Assembly: GCA_030525875.1 (NCBI GenBank)
Contig: JAUNDV010000004.1
Span: 58,068 to 122,067 of the forward strand
DNA: 64,000 bases
DNA from: Eubacteriales bacterium
GTDB lineage: Bacteria > Bacillota > Clostridia > Lachnospirales > Lachnospiraceae
Direction: 5' to 3'
The translations under genes were made by a program, and so were the position numbers. Position 1 is the first letter of the stretch. Each line of letters begins with the position of its first letter. The notes under the pieces were generated by a model. That model was not told the origin of the DNA. It did not search any database and saw only the letters and a list, made by a program, of their open reading frames with translations. Below, in pieces: positions 53,512 to 60,997 of the stretch.

Positions 53512-53808
53512 TTGGACATTACGTACAAAAACAATAAAATTCAAAAAGTTTGTACGGATGCCAAAACTGAGGACAGAACCTATGGTAATGAAATGTCTGA
53601 AAAAATACAAATGCGAATAGATGAGATATCGGCTGCAGATACTGTGGAAGATATGATAAAGTATCACATTGGTAGATGTCATCCGTTAATCAATAATCGT
53701 AAAGGTCAATATGCAGTAGATTTGGTACATCCGTATAGATTGGTTTTTGAAAAGCATGGTGATGAAATTCAAATAGCTCATATAATGGAGATAGTTGATT
53801 ACCATTAG
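53512..53808 (+). CDS. higB: HigB-type toxin (RelE/ParE fold, killer protein)
   Basis: 98 residues with the plasmid-maintenance killer signature: a central HPLINNRKGQYAVDLVHPYRLVFEK. HigB toxins are ribosome-dependent mRNA endonucleases. The start is TTG at 53512 with AGAGGTG 5 to 6 bases before it. It has the toxin-first order typical of hig systems and precedes the antitoxin by 27 bases. The weak start codon may keep toxin lower than antitoxin. Confidence 0.88.
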   Translation: MDITYKNNKIQKVCTDAKTEDRTYGNEMSEKIQMRIDEISAADTVEDMIKYHIGRCHPLINNRKGQYAVDLVHPYRLVFEKHGDEIQIAHIMEIVDYH

Positions 53809-53835
53809 AACGTAAAAATGAATGGGAGGTGCACA

Positions 53836-54888
53836 ATGGTGAGAAGTCGCAGTTTTATTGCAACACCACCAGGAGCGACGATTAAGGAGCAGCTTAATTA
53901 CAGAGGGATGAGTCAGAAGGAGTTTGCAGCAAGAATGGATATGTCTGAGAAGCATATTAGCAAACTAATTAATGGAGAAGTTCAGTTGACTCCTGAGGTG
54001 GCTGTTAGATTGGAAGTGGTACTTGGGGTACCAGCAAAGTTTTGGAATAATTTGGAGGCTGTTTATAGGGAAAAATTAATTAAAGTTGAAGCGGAAAATG
54101 CAATGGATGCAGATGAAGCTTTGGCAAAGCAACTCCCTTATAACGAAATGGCAAAGTTTGGATGGGTTCCTGAAACTAGAGATTCGAAGGAAAAGGTTAT
54201 TAATTTAAGAAGATACTTTGAAGTGGTAGAGCTTTCTTTGTTAGAGAATAAACAAATAACAAGAATTGCATGCAGACGTTTAGCTGTAACTGAAAAAGGT
54301 GATTTTGCATTAATGGCTTGGGCTCAAGAGGCAAAAATAGAGGCAAGAAATATAGAGATAGCACCCATTGATGTTAAAAGGTTAATTGGAATAATTCCAG
54401 AAATCAGGAGTATGACAGTTCTCGAGCCAAAGGAATTTTGCCCTAAGTTAAAAAAAATGTTGTCAGATTGTGGAATTGCCCTTGTTTTTTTGCCACATTT
54501 AAAAGGTTCATTCCTACAGGGAGCTTCTTTTATGGATGGAAATAAAATCGTTGTAGGTTTGACTGTAAGGGGAAAAGATGCTGACAAGTTTTGGTTTAGC
54601 CTTTTTCATGAATTGGCGCATATTATACTCGGACATATTGGACAAGCGGATGGAATTTCTGATAAAGATGAGAAAACCGCGGATTCTTGGTCAAGAGATA
54701 CTTTGATTTCTGAAGATGCCTTTATTGCGTTTAAGAGCAGAGACAGCTATTCAGCAGCCAGTGTTTGTGAGTATGCGAATGAAATTGGTATAGCCCCGGG
54801 GATTCTTGTAGGAAGACTTCAAAATGAAGGCTGTATTAAACATAGTATGCTAAATGATCTAAAAGAACATTATGAAATTGCAGTATAA
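53836..54888 (+). CDS. higA: HigA-type antitoxin fused to ImmA/IrrE metallopeptidase domain
   Basis: 351 residues. The N-terminal XRE domain (about 14-75) has GATIKEQLNYRGMSQKEFAARMDMSE and HISKLINGEVQLTPE. The C-terminal half carries the zinc-protease motif FHELAHIILGH (HExxH at about 258-262), as in ImmA/IrrE. The ATG at 53836 has GGAGG 6 bases upstream; an ATG at 53818 lies before that site and was rejected. It should bind HigB and the two operator copies. The peptidase domain may allow stress-triggered self-cleavage or be structural; this is unproven. Confidence 0.88.
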   Translation: MVRSRSFIATPPGATIKEQLNYRGMSQKEFAARMDMSEKHISKLINGEVQLTPEVAVRLEVVLGVPAKFWNNLEAVYREKLIKVEAENAMDADEALAKQLPYNEMAKFGWVPETRDSKEKVINLRRYFEVVELSLLENKQITRIACRRLAVTEKGDFALMAWAQEAKIEARNIEIAPIDVKRLIGIIPEIRSMTVLEPKEFCPKLKKMLSDCGIALVFLPHLKGSFLQGASFMDGNKIVVGLTVRGKDADKFWFSLFHELAHIILGHIGQADGISDKDEKTADSWSRDTLISEDAFIAFKSRDSYSAASVCEYANEIGIAPGILVGRLQNEGCIKHSMLNDLKEHYEIAV

Positions 54889-54906
54889 AAAAGTGATTAA
54901 GTATTG

Positions 54907-54936
54907 AAAAGCATCAGGAATGAACTGGTGCTTTTT
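54907..54936 (+). terminator. Terminator of higBA
   Basis: AAAAGCATCAG (54907-54917) pairs with CTGGTGCTTTTT (54925-54936), with one G-U pair. Confidence 0.7.
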
Positions 54937-55022
54937 CTTTGCTCAATATAAAAGTATATCACAAAATATAATTTCTAAATTATATATTCCATTCTTAATG
55001 CTGTTCCAGAGTATTTGATGAC

Positions 55023-55286
55023 TCATGGTATAGGATAGCCAAAAATAGTATTCATATCACAATTTAAAATTTTACAACATGCAGATAGGAAAGAAACAGT
55101 TGGATTTTGTTTTCCTTTTTCAATTCTATTATATGAATAAATTGAAATATCAATTCCCATAATTTGCAATTTTGCAACCATATCGGTCTGTTTAATCTGC
55201 ATGGATTTTCTGAGTCGTGTAATGTTTTTTCCAATATCAATATCACTTACTTGTATTACTCTATCTATGCTTTCGTTATTCTTCAT
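55023..55286 (-). CDS. XRE-family transcriptional regulator
   Basis: 87 residues, essentially one helix-turn-helix domain: GKNITRLRKSMQIKQTDMVAKL and IYSYNRIEKGKQNPTVSFL. It resembles phage-type or toxin-system repressors. AGAGGTG lies before the ATG and is embedded in a palindrome, see the operator entry. It has no operon partner on its strand; the divergent neighbour is a YkvA-like gene. It may repress itself and the divergent promoter. Confidence 0.83.
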   Translation of the reverse strand: MKNNESIDRVIQVSDIDIGKNITRLRKSMQIKQTDMVAKLQIMGIDISIYSYNRIEKGKQNPTVSFLSACCKILNCDMNTIFGYPIP

Positions 55287-55289
55287 ATA

Positions 55290-55352
55290 ATTGCACCTCT
55301 GTGCAATATTCTATGTATTTTCATATGAAATTAATTGCACGAAAATGCAATT
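55290..55352. promoter_or_regulatory. Two palindromic operator candidates between the XRE and YkvA genes
   Basis: ATTGCACCTCTGTGCAAT (55290-55307) and AATTGCA-N6-TGCAATT (55333-55352) share TTGCA/TGCAA half-sites, 44 bases apart centre to centre. The first contains the XRE gene's ribosome site, so the repressor might block both transcription and, in RNA form, translation. Confidence 0.6.
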
Positions 55353-55465
55353 ATTGATATGCTATGAAGTAATGGTTGCTGTGATATAAGAGATGCTATA
55401 TCGCGAAAAAAACAAAAGCTGTTTTAGAAGCTTCAACATTTTAAGGAGGAAAAGGAGAAAATATC

Positions 55466-55882
55466 ATGAAGGAAAATATGAGTGAACAGGAAGCCTTAAA
55501 TGAATTACAAAAAGGCTATAGCGAAGCGAAAGAGTTATTGCAAGATGTAGATAAATTAGAACGCTTTTTGCAACGCTTAGAAAAGAAATTAAAAACGATT
55601 CCCATAGCTGGAAATAAATTGGCTGTGCTGCCTATAATGATTTCTCTTGTAAGAAGTTATATGAAAAAGGAATATACCGATATTCCTATTGGTACAATTG
55701 TAGCAATTATTAGCGCTTTGATTTATTTTGCATCTCCGATAGATATTGTACCAGACAGCATACCAGTTATAGGATATTTTGATGATGCAACTGTTGTTGG
55801 AGCATGCTGGAAATTGGTTGAATCAGATATTGATGAATATGAAAAATGGCGTGAACTAAATGGTAAAATAATAGATTTATAA
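55466..55882 (+). CDS. YkvA/DUF1232 family membrane-associated protein
   Basis: 138 residues. A helical N-terminus (NELQKGYSEAKELLQDVDKLERF) is followed by the DUF1232 core ASPIDIVPDSIPVIGYFDDA, which forms a membrane hairpin in this family. Function unknown. AAGGAGG lies upstream. It is followed by a tiny membrane peptide and a DUF4230 gene with short gaps, probably one transcript. Confidence 0.85.
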   Translation: MKENMSEQEALNELQKGYSEAKELLQDVDKLERFLQRLEKKLKTIPIAGNKLAVLPIMISLVRSYMKKEYTDIPIGTIVAIISALIYFASPIDIVPDSIPVIGYFDDATVVGACWKLVESDIDEYEKWRELNGKIIDL

Positions 55883-55901
55883 AATTTGTAGGATAAAATA
55901 T

Positions 55902-55991
55902 ATGGATAGAAAATTAAAAATAATAATTTTAATACTTATTTGTTTGTTATTCTTTCTAGTGTTACGTGGAATTATAATTACGATTTTCTAA
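55902..55991 (+). CDS. Possible 29-residue membrane peptide
   Basis: ATG at 55902 to TAA at 55989: MDRKLK followed by an almost wholly hydrophobic helix and a single late Arg. A GTAGGAT ribosome-like site lies 7 bases before. It ends 14 bases before the DUF4230 gene's ATG. The strong positive-inside plus membrane-helix shape makes a real small protein plausible, but it is too short to be sure. Confidence 0.35.
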   Translation: MDRKLKIIILILICLLFFLVLRGIIITIF

Positions 55992-56005
55992 GTATAAAGG
56001 AGAAA

Positions 56006-56626
56006 ATGAAGAAAATGGTACATATTAAAGAAAAACTTTCAAAAATGGTAAAAAATAAACTGGTAATAAAAGGTCTGCTATTGCTTATTTTAGCTCTTGT
56101 TGTAGCAACAGTAGTTAGGATCTTTTTCTATAATGACAAAGCGGAAATAACATCATCATATTTAGGTACACAATTATCTAAAGTGGGAGAGTTGACAACA
56201 ATAAAATTAAAATATGATGGCATTGCAGAATATAAAGATAAGGGTATTGCATTTATTAATAGGTCCGACTTTATTATGAGATATAAAGCAGTTGCCAGAG
56301 TAGGAATTGACTTGAAACAGGTTAAAACTGAGGTGGATAATAAAAACAAAGTTGTTTGGTTAACGATTCCTAAAGCAGAAATCCAAAGTGTAAAAGTTGA
56401 TCCAGCGGATATTAAATACTATGATGAAAAATTTTCATTATTTAATGTTGATGAAAAAGAAGATGGAAATAAAGCCATAGAATTAGCAGAGAAGGAAGCA
56501 AGGACAGCATTAGAGCAGATGGGGCTTCTTGAGTCAGCAGATTTACAGGCATTTACACTCATCAAAGGTATTTTACATAATGCAGTTCCGTCAGACTATG
56601 AGTTTAAATTGAAAGAAAGCAAGTAG
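56006..56626 (+). CDS. DUF4230 family membrane-anchored protein
   Basis: 206 residues: a lysine-rich start, one membrane helix (VIKGLLLLILALVVATVVRIFF), then an extracellular domain with the DUF4230 pattern (AVARVGIDLKQV, VVWLTIPKAEI, LEQMGLL). Function is not known. AAAGGAG lies 5 bases before the ATG at 56006; a longer upstream frame overlaps the tiny peptide gene and was rejected. Confidence 0.75.
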   Translation: MKKMVHIKEKLSKMVKNKLVIKGLLLLILALVVATVVRIFFYNDKAEITSSYLGTQLSKVGELTTIKLKYDGIAEYKDKGIAFINRSDFIMRYKAVARVGIDLKQVKTEVDNKNKVVWLTIPKAEIQSVKVDPADIKYYDEKFSLFNVDEKEDGNKAIELAEKEARTALEQMGLLESADLQAFTLIKGILHNAVPSDYEFKLKESK

Positions 56627-56738
56627 TTTATTTCAAGTTTATTACGATTTAATTAACCAATTGCATATAGCTCATTTTACATGTTAAACTGTAATAAATA
56701 TTACTTTTGAGATATGGAAATGAGGAGAGTATTAAAAT

Positions 56739-57437
56739 ATGCTGGGAGTAATAGCTAATGTTATTACTGTGATAATTGGATCTATTTTAGGTCTTAGGTT
56801 TCAAAGAGGAATTCCAAATCATGTAAGTAAAGCTGTAATGACAGGGCTTGGAGTTTGTACTTTATACATTGGTATTTCTGGAAGCTTAAATGGTGAAAAT
56901 ACGCTTATTCTAATTGTTTCCATCGTTTTAGGTGCTGTGACAGGCACATTAATAGATATAGATGGATTAATTAATAAACTAGCGAAGCTGGTTGAAGTCA
57001 AGCTAAAGAGAGAAGGCAAAGGAAATTCTATTGCAGAAGGACTTGTGAGTTCAACTTTACTATTTTGTGTGGGTTCTATGACAGTAACGGGCTCTATTCA
57101 GGCAGGACTTACAGGTGACAATTCCATTTTATTTACAAAGGCTATGCTTGATATGGTATCTGCTATGATGTTAGCTTCAAGTCTTGGAATAGGAGTTCTA
57201 TTTTCAGCATTTGCAGTTTTTATCATTCAAGGAGGACTGGTTTTGCTTTCTGGATTTATAGCGCCATTTATGAGTACAGGAGCTGTAAATGAAATGACAT
57301 GTGCGGGATCTGTTCTTATTATCATGATTGGAACAAATCTTATGGGGATTACAAATATAAAGGTGGCGGATTATCTGCCAGCCATAGTATTCGCACCGGT
57401 TTTTTACAATATCTTAAATATATTTGAAATAATATAA
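56739..57437 (+). CDS. DUF554 family integral membrane protein
   Basis: 232 residues with six or seven hydrophobic segments. Family features: the N-terminal NVITVIIGSILGL, the GLGVCTLYIGI helix, LLFCVGSMTVTGSIQ and the late GTNLMGITNIKVADYLPA. These proteins are possible transporters with no proven substrate. GAGGAGAG precedes the ATG. It is followed 28 bases later by a YbjQ gene. Confidence 0.87.
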   Translation: MLGVIANVITVIIGSILGLRFQRGIPNHVSKAVMTGLGVCTLYIGISGSLNGENTLILIVSIVLGAVTGTLIDIDGLINKLAKLVEVKLKREGKGNSIAEGLVSSTLLFCVGSMTVTGSIQAGLTGDNSILFTKAMLDMVSAMMLASSLGIGVLFSAFAVFIIQGGLVLLSGFIAPFMSTGAVNEMTCAGSVLIIMIGTNLMGITNIKVADYLPAIVFAPVFYNILNIFEII

Positions 57438-57464
57438 AATTTAAACTTATGGAGGGTAATCAAT

Positions 57465-57785
57465 ATGATAACTACAACAACAAATTCAATAGAGGGCAGG
57501 AAAATAGTTGAATATAGGGGAATTGTTTTTGGAGAAGTAGTTTCCGGTGTGGACTTTATGAGGGATATAGCTGCTTCATTCAGCAATTTCTTTGGAGGAA
57601 GATCTGGAAGCTATGAAGATGAGCTCATTAAGGCAAGACAAAATGCAATAGATGAGATGGAAAAAAGAGCAGCTACACTGGGAGCAAATGCTGTCGTAGG
57701 TGTAGATATAGACTACGAGGTACTTGGAGCAGATAACGGTATGCTCATGGTAACAGCAAGCGGAACAGCAGTAGTGGTGGAATAA
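57465..57785 (+). CDS. YbjQ/UPF0145 heavy-metal-binding-domain protein
   Basis: 106 residues, full length for the family: a [16 protein letters not shown] start, [28 protein letters not shown] core, and a beta end. It forms pentameric rings in known structures; its function is unclear. GGAGGG precedes the ATG. A terminator follows. Confidence 0.9.
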   Translation: MITTTTNSIEGRKIVEYRGIVFGEVVSGVDFMRDIAASFSNFFGGRSGSYEDELIKARQNAIDEMEKRAATLGANAVVGVDIDYEVLGADNGMLMVTASGTAVVVE

Positions 57786-57789
57786 AATA

Positions 57790-57846
57790 AAAAGGGGCTA
57801 TTGTTATGTAGATAAATTGTTACCTACATTGATAATAGCCCCTTTT
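57790..57846. terminator. Bidirectional terminator between YbjQ and the NCS2 permease
   Basis: AAAAGGGGCTATT...GTAG (from 57790) pairs with CTAC...AATAGCCCCTTTT (to 57846), with A-run and T-run on either side for both strands. Confidence 0.8.
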
Positions 57847-57870
57847 GTTAAAATTATTTAATTATTAATT

Positions 57871-59178
57871 TTAATCCAAATCCTTTGGAAGTATAAGATT
57901 AAGTAATACTGAAGTTATAGTAGCGATAACTACAGGAGAACTTCCAAATATTGTCTTTGCCCATTCAGGGAAGAGGTTAAAACAACCCACAGCCTGAGTT
58001 GATCCTATACCCAGAGCAACAGAAAGACCTACAATTGCAATATTTCTTGTATTAAGTCCTTCTTTTACTACTAAATTAATTCCTGTCATGGCAATCATAG
58101 CAAATACAGAGACAGTTGCTCCTCCGAGAACACATGAAGGTATGGTTGTAAGTAATGCAGAAAATTTTGGAATGAGTCCTGCAAGCACAATCAGTATGGC
58201 AGCAGTACCTAAGACAACTTTGTTAACTACCTTAGTCATGATTACGATTCCTACATTCTGGCTAAATGTTGCAGTAGGTAATCCACCGAATAGAGAACCG
58301 ATTATACTTACAAATCCATTTCCAACAATACCTCTGCTCATTTCTTCAGGTGTAACCTTGCGGTCAAGTCCACCGCCAGCAGTGGATGTGAAATCTCCCA
58401 TTATTTCAAGAGATCCAACTATATACATGATAGCCATTGAAATTATAGCTGTTAAGTTAAAATCTATACCAAAGTACAGTGGCGCTGTAAATTGAAACCA
58501 TCCAGCCTGTGAAATACTGTCAAAGGAAACTATACCAAGAATTAAGGATGCAATATAACCAAATACAATTCCCAACAGTATAGAGGCCATTTTGCAGATT
58601 CCCTTGGTAAAATAACTGAAGAATATAACAATTGCTAAGGTAAATAAAGCAATCATCCAGTTTTGTACACTTCCAAAGTCAGCTGCACCTGTACCTCCTG
58701 CCATATAATTAATAGCAGTTGGATAGAGTGAAAGTCCAATTGTAAATACAACAGTACCGGTTACTATAGGTGTAAATATTTTACTTAGCTTTCTATAGAA
58801 CAGACCTACAAGTATTGCCACAACGCCTCCTGCAAGCTGGGCTCCTAGTACCGTAGGCATACCAAATTGTCCGCCAAGTGAAATAAGTAATGGAACATGG
58901 GCAAAGCTTGCTCCCATAATTACAGGAAGTCCAGAACCAAATACTTTAAATACAGGAAAAAGCTGAATGAGTGTTGCAATTCCTGAGATAAGTAAAGATG
59001 CCTGAATAAGACGTATCTGGTCACTTGAGCTTAATCCGGTTACTCCAGAGAGAATTATGGCAGGAGTAACACAACCAACTATCATCGCAACTACATGCTG
59101 GGTAGCTAAAGGTAAGGTTTCAGAGAGCTTAGGAACACCATTAAGCTCTGTAACCTTGGCGTATTTTTTTGTATTCAT
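57871..59178 (-). CDS. NCS2-family xanthine/uric acid permease (first copy)
   Basis: 435 residues and about 14 membrane segments. It has the family features QHVVAMIVGCVTP in helix 1 (QH motif), a substrate-type Glu in GSLEIMGD (E258) and the signature QNVGIVIMTK. NCS2 members of this type import xanthine or urate with protons. Following the 8-oxoguanine deaminase gene on the same strand by 27 bases, it is probably co-transcribed and brings in oxidised purines for that pathway. The substrate is inferred. It ends in a strong terminator. Confidence 0.9.
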   Translation of the reverse strand: MNTKKYAKVTELNGVPKLSETLPLATQHVVAMIVGCVTPAIILSGVTGLSSSDQIRLIQASLLISGIATLIQLFPVFKVFGSGLPVIMGASFAHVPLLISLGGQFGMPTVLGAQLAGGVVAILVGLFYRKLSKIFTPIVTGTVVFTIGLSLYPTAINYMAGGTGAADFGSVQNWMIALFTLAIVIFFSYFTKGICKMASILLGIVFGYIASLILGIVSFDSISQAGWFQFTAPLYFGIDFNLTAIISMAIMYIVGSLEIMGDFTSTAGGGLDRKVTPEEMSRGIVGNGFVSIIGSLFGGLPTATFSQNVGIVIMTKVVNKVVLGTAAILIVLAGLIPKFSALLTTIPSCVLGGATVSVFAMIAMTGINLVVKEGLNTRNIAIVGLSVALGIGSTQAVGCFNLFPEWAKTIFGSSPVVIATITSVLLNLILPKDLD

Positions 59179-59205
59179 AATATTAAAAACCTTTCGAAAA
59201 ACGGA

Positions 59206-60564
59206 TTATTGTTTGTTTATGTATTCGCTAACAAGCTTATTTGCCTTTTCTGTAATGTCAGCTTCGTATATGCAGGTAAGTTCACCGTTTTTTACAACGA
59301 TCTTTCCATTGACAACTGTGTAGTCAACAGGCTGTTTTAGTCCTACCGTACACAACATAGATTTAACATCAAACTGAGCTCCTACAAGCTCGAGTCTGTT
59401 AAGTCTTACAAGGAAGAAGTCTGCTGCCATTCCCTCAGCTATATATCCGAGCTTATCTCGTCCAAGAATTGAAGCACTTCCCTTTGTAGCAATCTTAAGT
59501 ATGTCATAACCTGAAGGTGCATTATTACTGCTGTTAAGTCTGTGAAGTAAGAAAGCAACTCGCATTTCTTCCAATAGATTTGATCCGTCATTACTTGCTG
59601 ATCCATCTACAGCTAAGCCAACAGGCACGCCCAATTTAAGCATTTCAGGGATTTTAGCTATTCCAGATGAAAGCTTCATGTTTGAAATTGGACAGTGGGC
59701 AATACCAGTTTTGGTTTTTGCCAGATATTTTAATTCTTCATCATTAAAATGTATACCATGAGCATACCATACATCTTCACCTATCCATCCTAGGCTTTCC
59801 ATATATTCAAGAGGCCTCATTCCGAAGTTTGTAAGGGTATAATTTTCCTCATCTTTTGTTTCAGCAAGATGGGTATGAAGACGGACACCTAGACTTCTTG
59901 CAAGCTTTGCAGATTCTCTTAATAAATCTCCGGATACGCTAAATGGAGAGCATGGTGCGAGAGCAACCTGATGCATTGCATAAGGATCATTATCATGGAA
60001 TTTGGTTACTGCTTTTTCGCAATCAAGTAGAATATCATCTACGGTCTGAACAACACTATCAGGAGGAAGTCCTCCGTCCTTAACACTTAGATCCATACTT
60101 CCTCTGGTAGCATGAAAACGCATGCCAAGAGCATCAGCAGCTTCAAACTGGGCATCTAAAATGCCATTTTCATGTCCTTTTGGAAATATATAATGATGGT
60201 CAAGACAGGTAGTACATCCATTTTTAAGAAGTTCTCCCATGCCTGTAAGAGAACTATAATAAGCTATGTTCTCATCTACATTTTTCCATATTTCATATAA
60301 GGTTTTTAACCATGGAAATAATTCCATATTTTGAACCTGTGGTAAGTTTCGACTGAAAGTCTGATATAAATGGTGATGGGTATTAATAAGACCCGGATAC
60401 ATCACCATATCTGATGCGTCGATCACATCATCTGCTGTCATTTCATTTGTACCAATATAGGTAATTTTTCCATCTTGCACAAACACATTCACGCCAGTAA
60501 ATACATTGTCATTTGTGTCACATGTCACAAGATGCTTTACATTTTTGATGAGCAGTGTACTCAT
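59206..60564 (-). CDS. 8-oxoguanine deaminase-like amidohydrolase
   Basis: 452 residues of the TrzN/SsnA amidohydrolase group. It has metal ligands in GLINTHHHLYQTFSRNLP (HxH), RLHTHLAETKDE, WYAHGIHF and GLAVDGSASNDGSNLL (catalytic Asp). The overall pattern fits 8-oxoguanine deaminase, which converts 8-oxoguanine to urate. Guanine deaminase or SsnA are alternatives. ATG 60564 has AGGAGG 9 bases upstream; a GTG at 60570 is too close to that site. It is co-directional with the first NCS2 gene. A leader of about 200 bases precedes it. Confidence 0.8.
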   Translation of the reverse strand: MSTLLIKNVKHLVTCDTNDNVFTGVNVFVQDGKITYIGTNEMTADDVIDASDMVMYPGLINTHHHLYQTFSRNLPQVQNMELFPWLKTLYEIWKNVDENIAYYSSLTGMGELLKNGCTTCLDHHYIFPKGHENGILDAQFEAADALGMRFHATRGSMDLSVKDGGLPPDSVVQTVDDILLDCEKAVTKFHDNDPYAMHQVALAPCSPFSVSGDLLRESAKLARSLGVRLHTHLAETKDEENYTLTNFGMRPLEYMESLGWIGEDVWYAHGIHFNDEELKYLAKTKTGIAHCPISNMKLSSGIAKIPEMLKLGVPVGLAVDGSASNDGSNLLEEMRVAFLLHRLNSSNNAPSGYDILKIATKGSASILGRDKLGYIAEGMAADFFLVRLNRLELVGAQFDVKSMLCTVGLKQPVDYTVVNGKIVVKNGELTCIYEADITEKANKLVSEYINKQ

Positions 60565-60617
60565 AAACACTAACCTCCTAAATAATTCATCTGTGTATCA
60601 TTGACTATATGACTGGT

Positions 60618-60719
60618 ATACTGCTGGCGGAGCGAGATGCTTACGAGACATCTCTCATATAAAAATATATATGATATTAGATATATGCCGCGTAATCCCA
60701 GCTATGTTTTAGACAGTAT
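60618..60719 (-). promoter_or_regulatory. Candidate structured leader of the deaminase-permease operon
   Basis: On the minus strand a three-way junction can be drawn. P1 is GCTGG/CCAGC (60698-60702 with 60623-60627), extended by ATACT/AGTAT across an asymmetric bulge. P2 is CATATA/TATATG (60682-60687 with 60656-60661). P3 is GAGATG/CATCTC (60649-60654 with 60634-60639). The conserved-looking GGGATTACGCGG lies at the junction. It does not fit the purine riboswitch, whose J2/3 is longer. It may be a riboswitch or protein-binding leader. Confidence 0.5.
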
Positions 60720-60771
60720 ATAGATATGATCTTATCAAAGAACTGTTTGTTATGCTATTAACAACAATTAA

Positions 60772-60800
60772 ATTATAACAAGTTCAAATATTATACACAA
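60772..60800 (-). promoter_or_regulatory. Promoter of the deaminase-permease operon
   Basis: On the minus strand, TTGTGT (60795-60800), a 17-base spacer and a perfect TATAAT (60772-60777). Transcription would begin near 60765, leaving about 200 bases of leader. Confidence 0.7.
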
Positions 60801-60933
60801 TATGCATATATTTACAAAAATAATTATATACTTTATGAAAAACTGATAAAAAATAAGATGCTGAATTGATTTTTGTACAAAAATAATAATGAAAATTTGG
60901 TAAAAAAGCCAACAAAAATAATTAGATATAGAA

Positions 60934-60962
60934 TTGTTATATTAAAATTTTTTTGATATACT
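60934..60962 (+). promoter_or_regulatory. Promoter of the second NCS2 permease
   Basis: TTGTTA (60934-60939), a 17-base spacer and TATACT (60957-60962), leaving a short leader of about 29 bases. Confidence 0.7.
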
Positions 60963-60997
60963 TTATTCGTTAGAAAAATGTGTATAGGGGGTTTTTG

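Noticed and set aside
60571-60771. Classical guanine/adenine riboswitch upstream of the deaminase
   Set aside because: The junction between the second and third helices is about one base, and the conserved purine-riboswitch junction sequences are absent.
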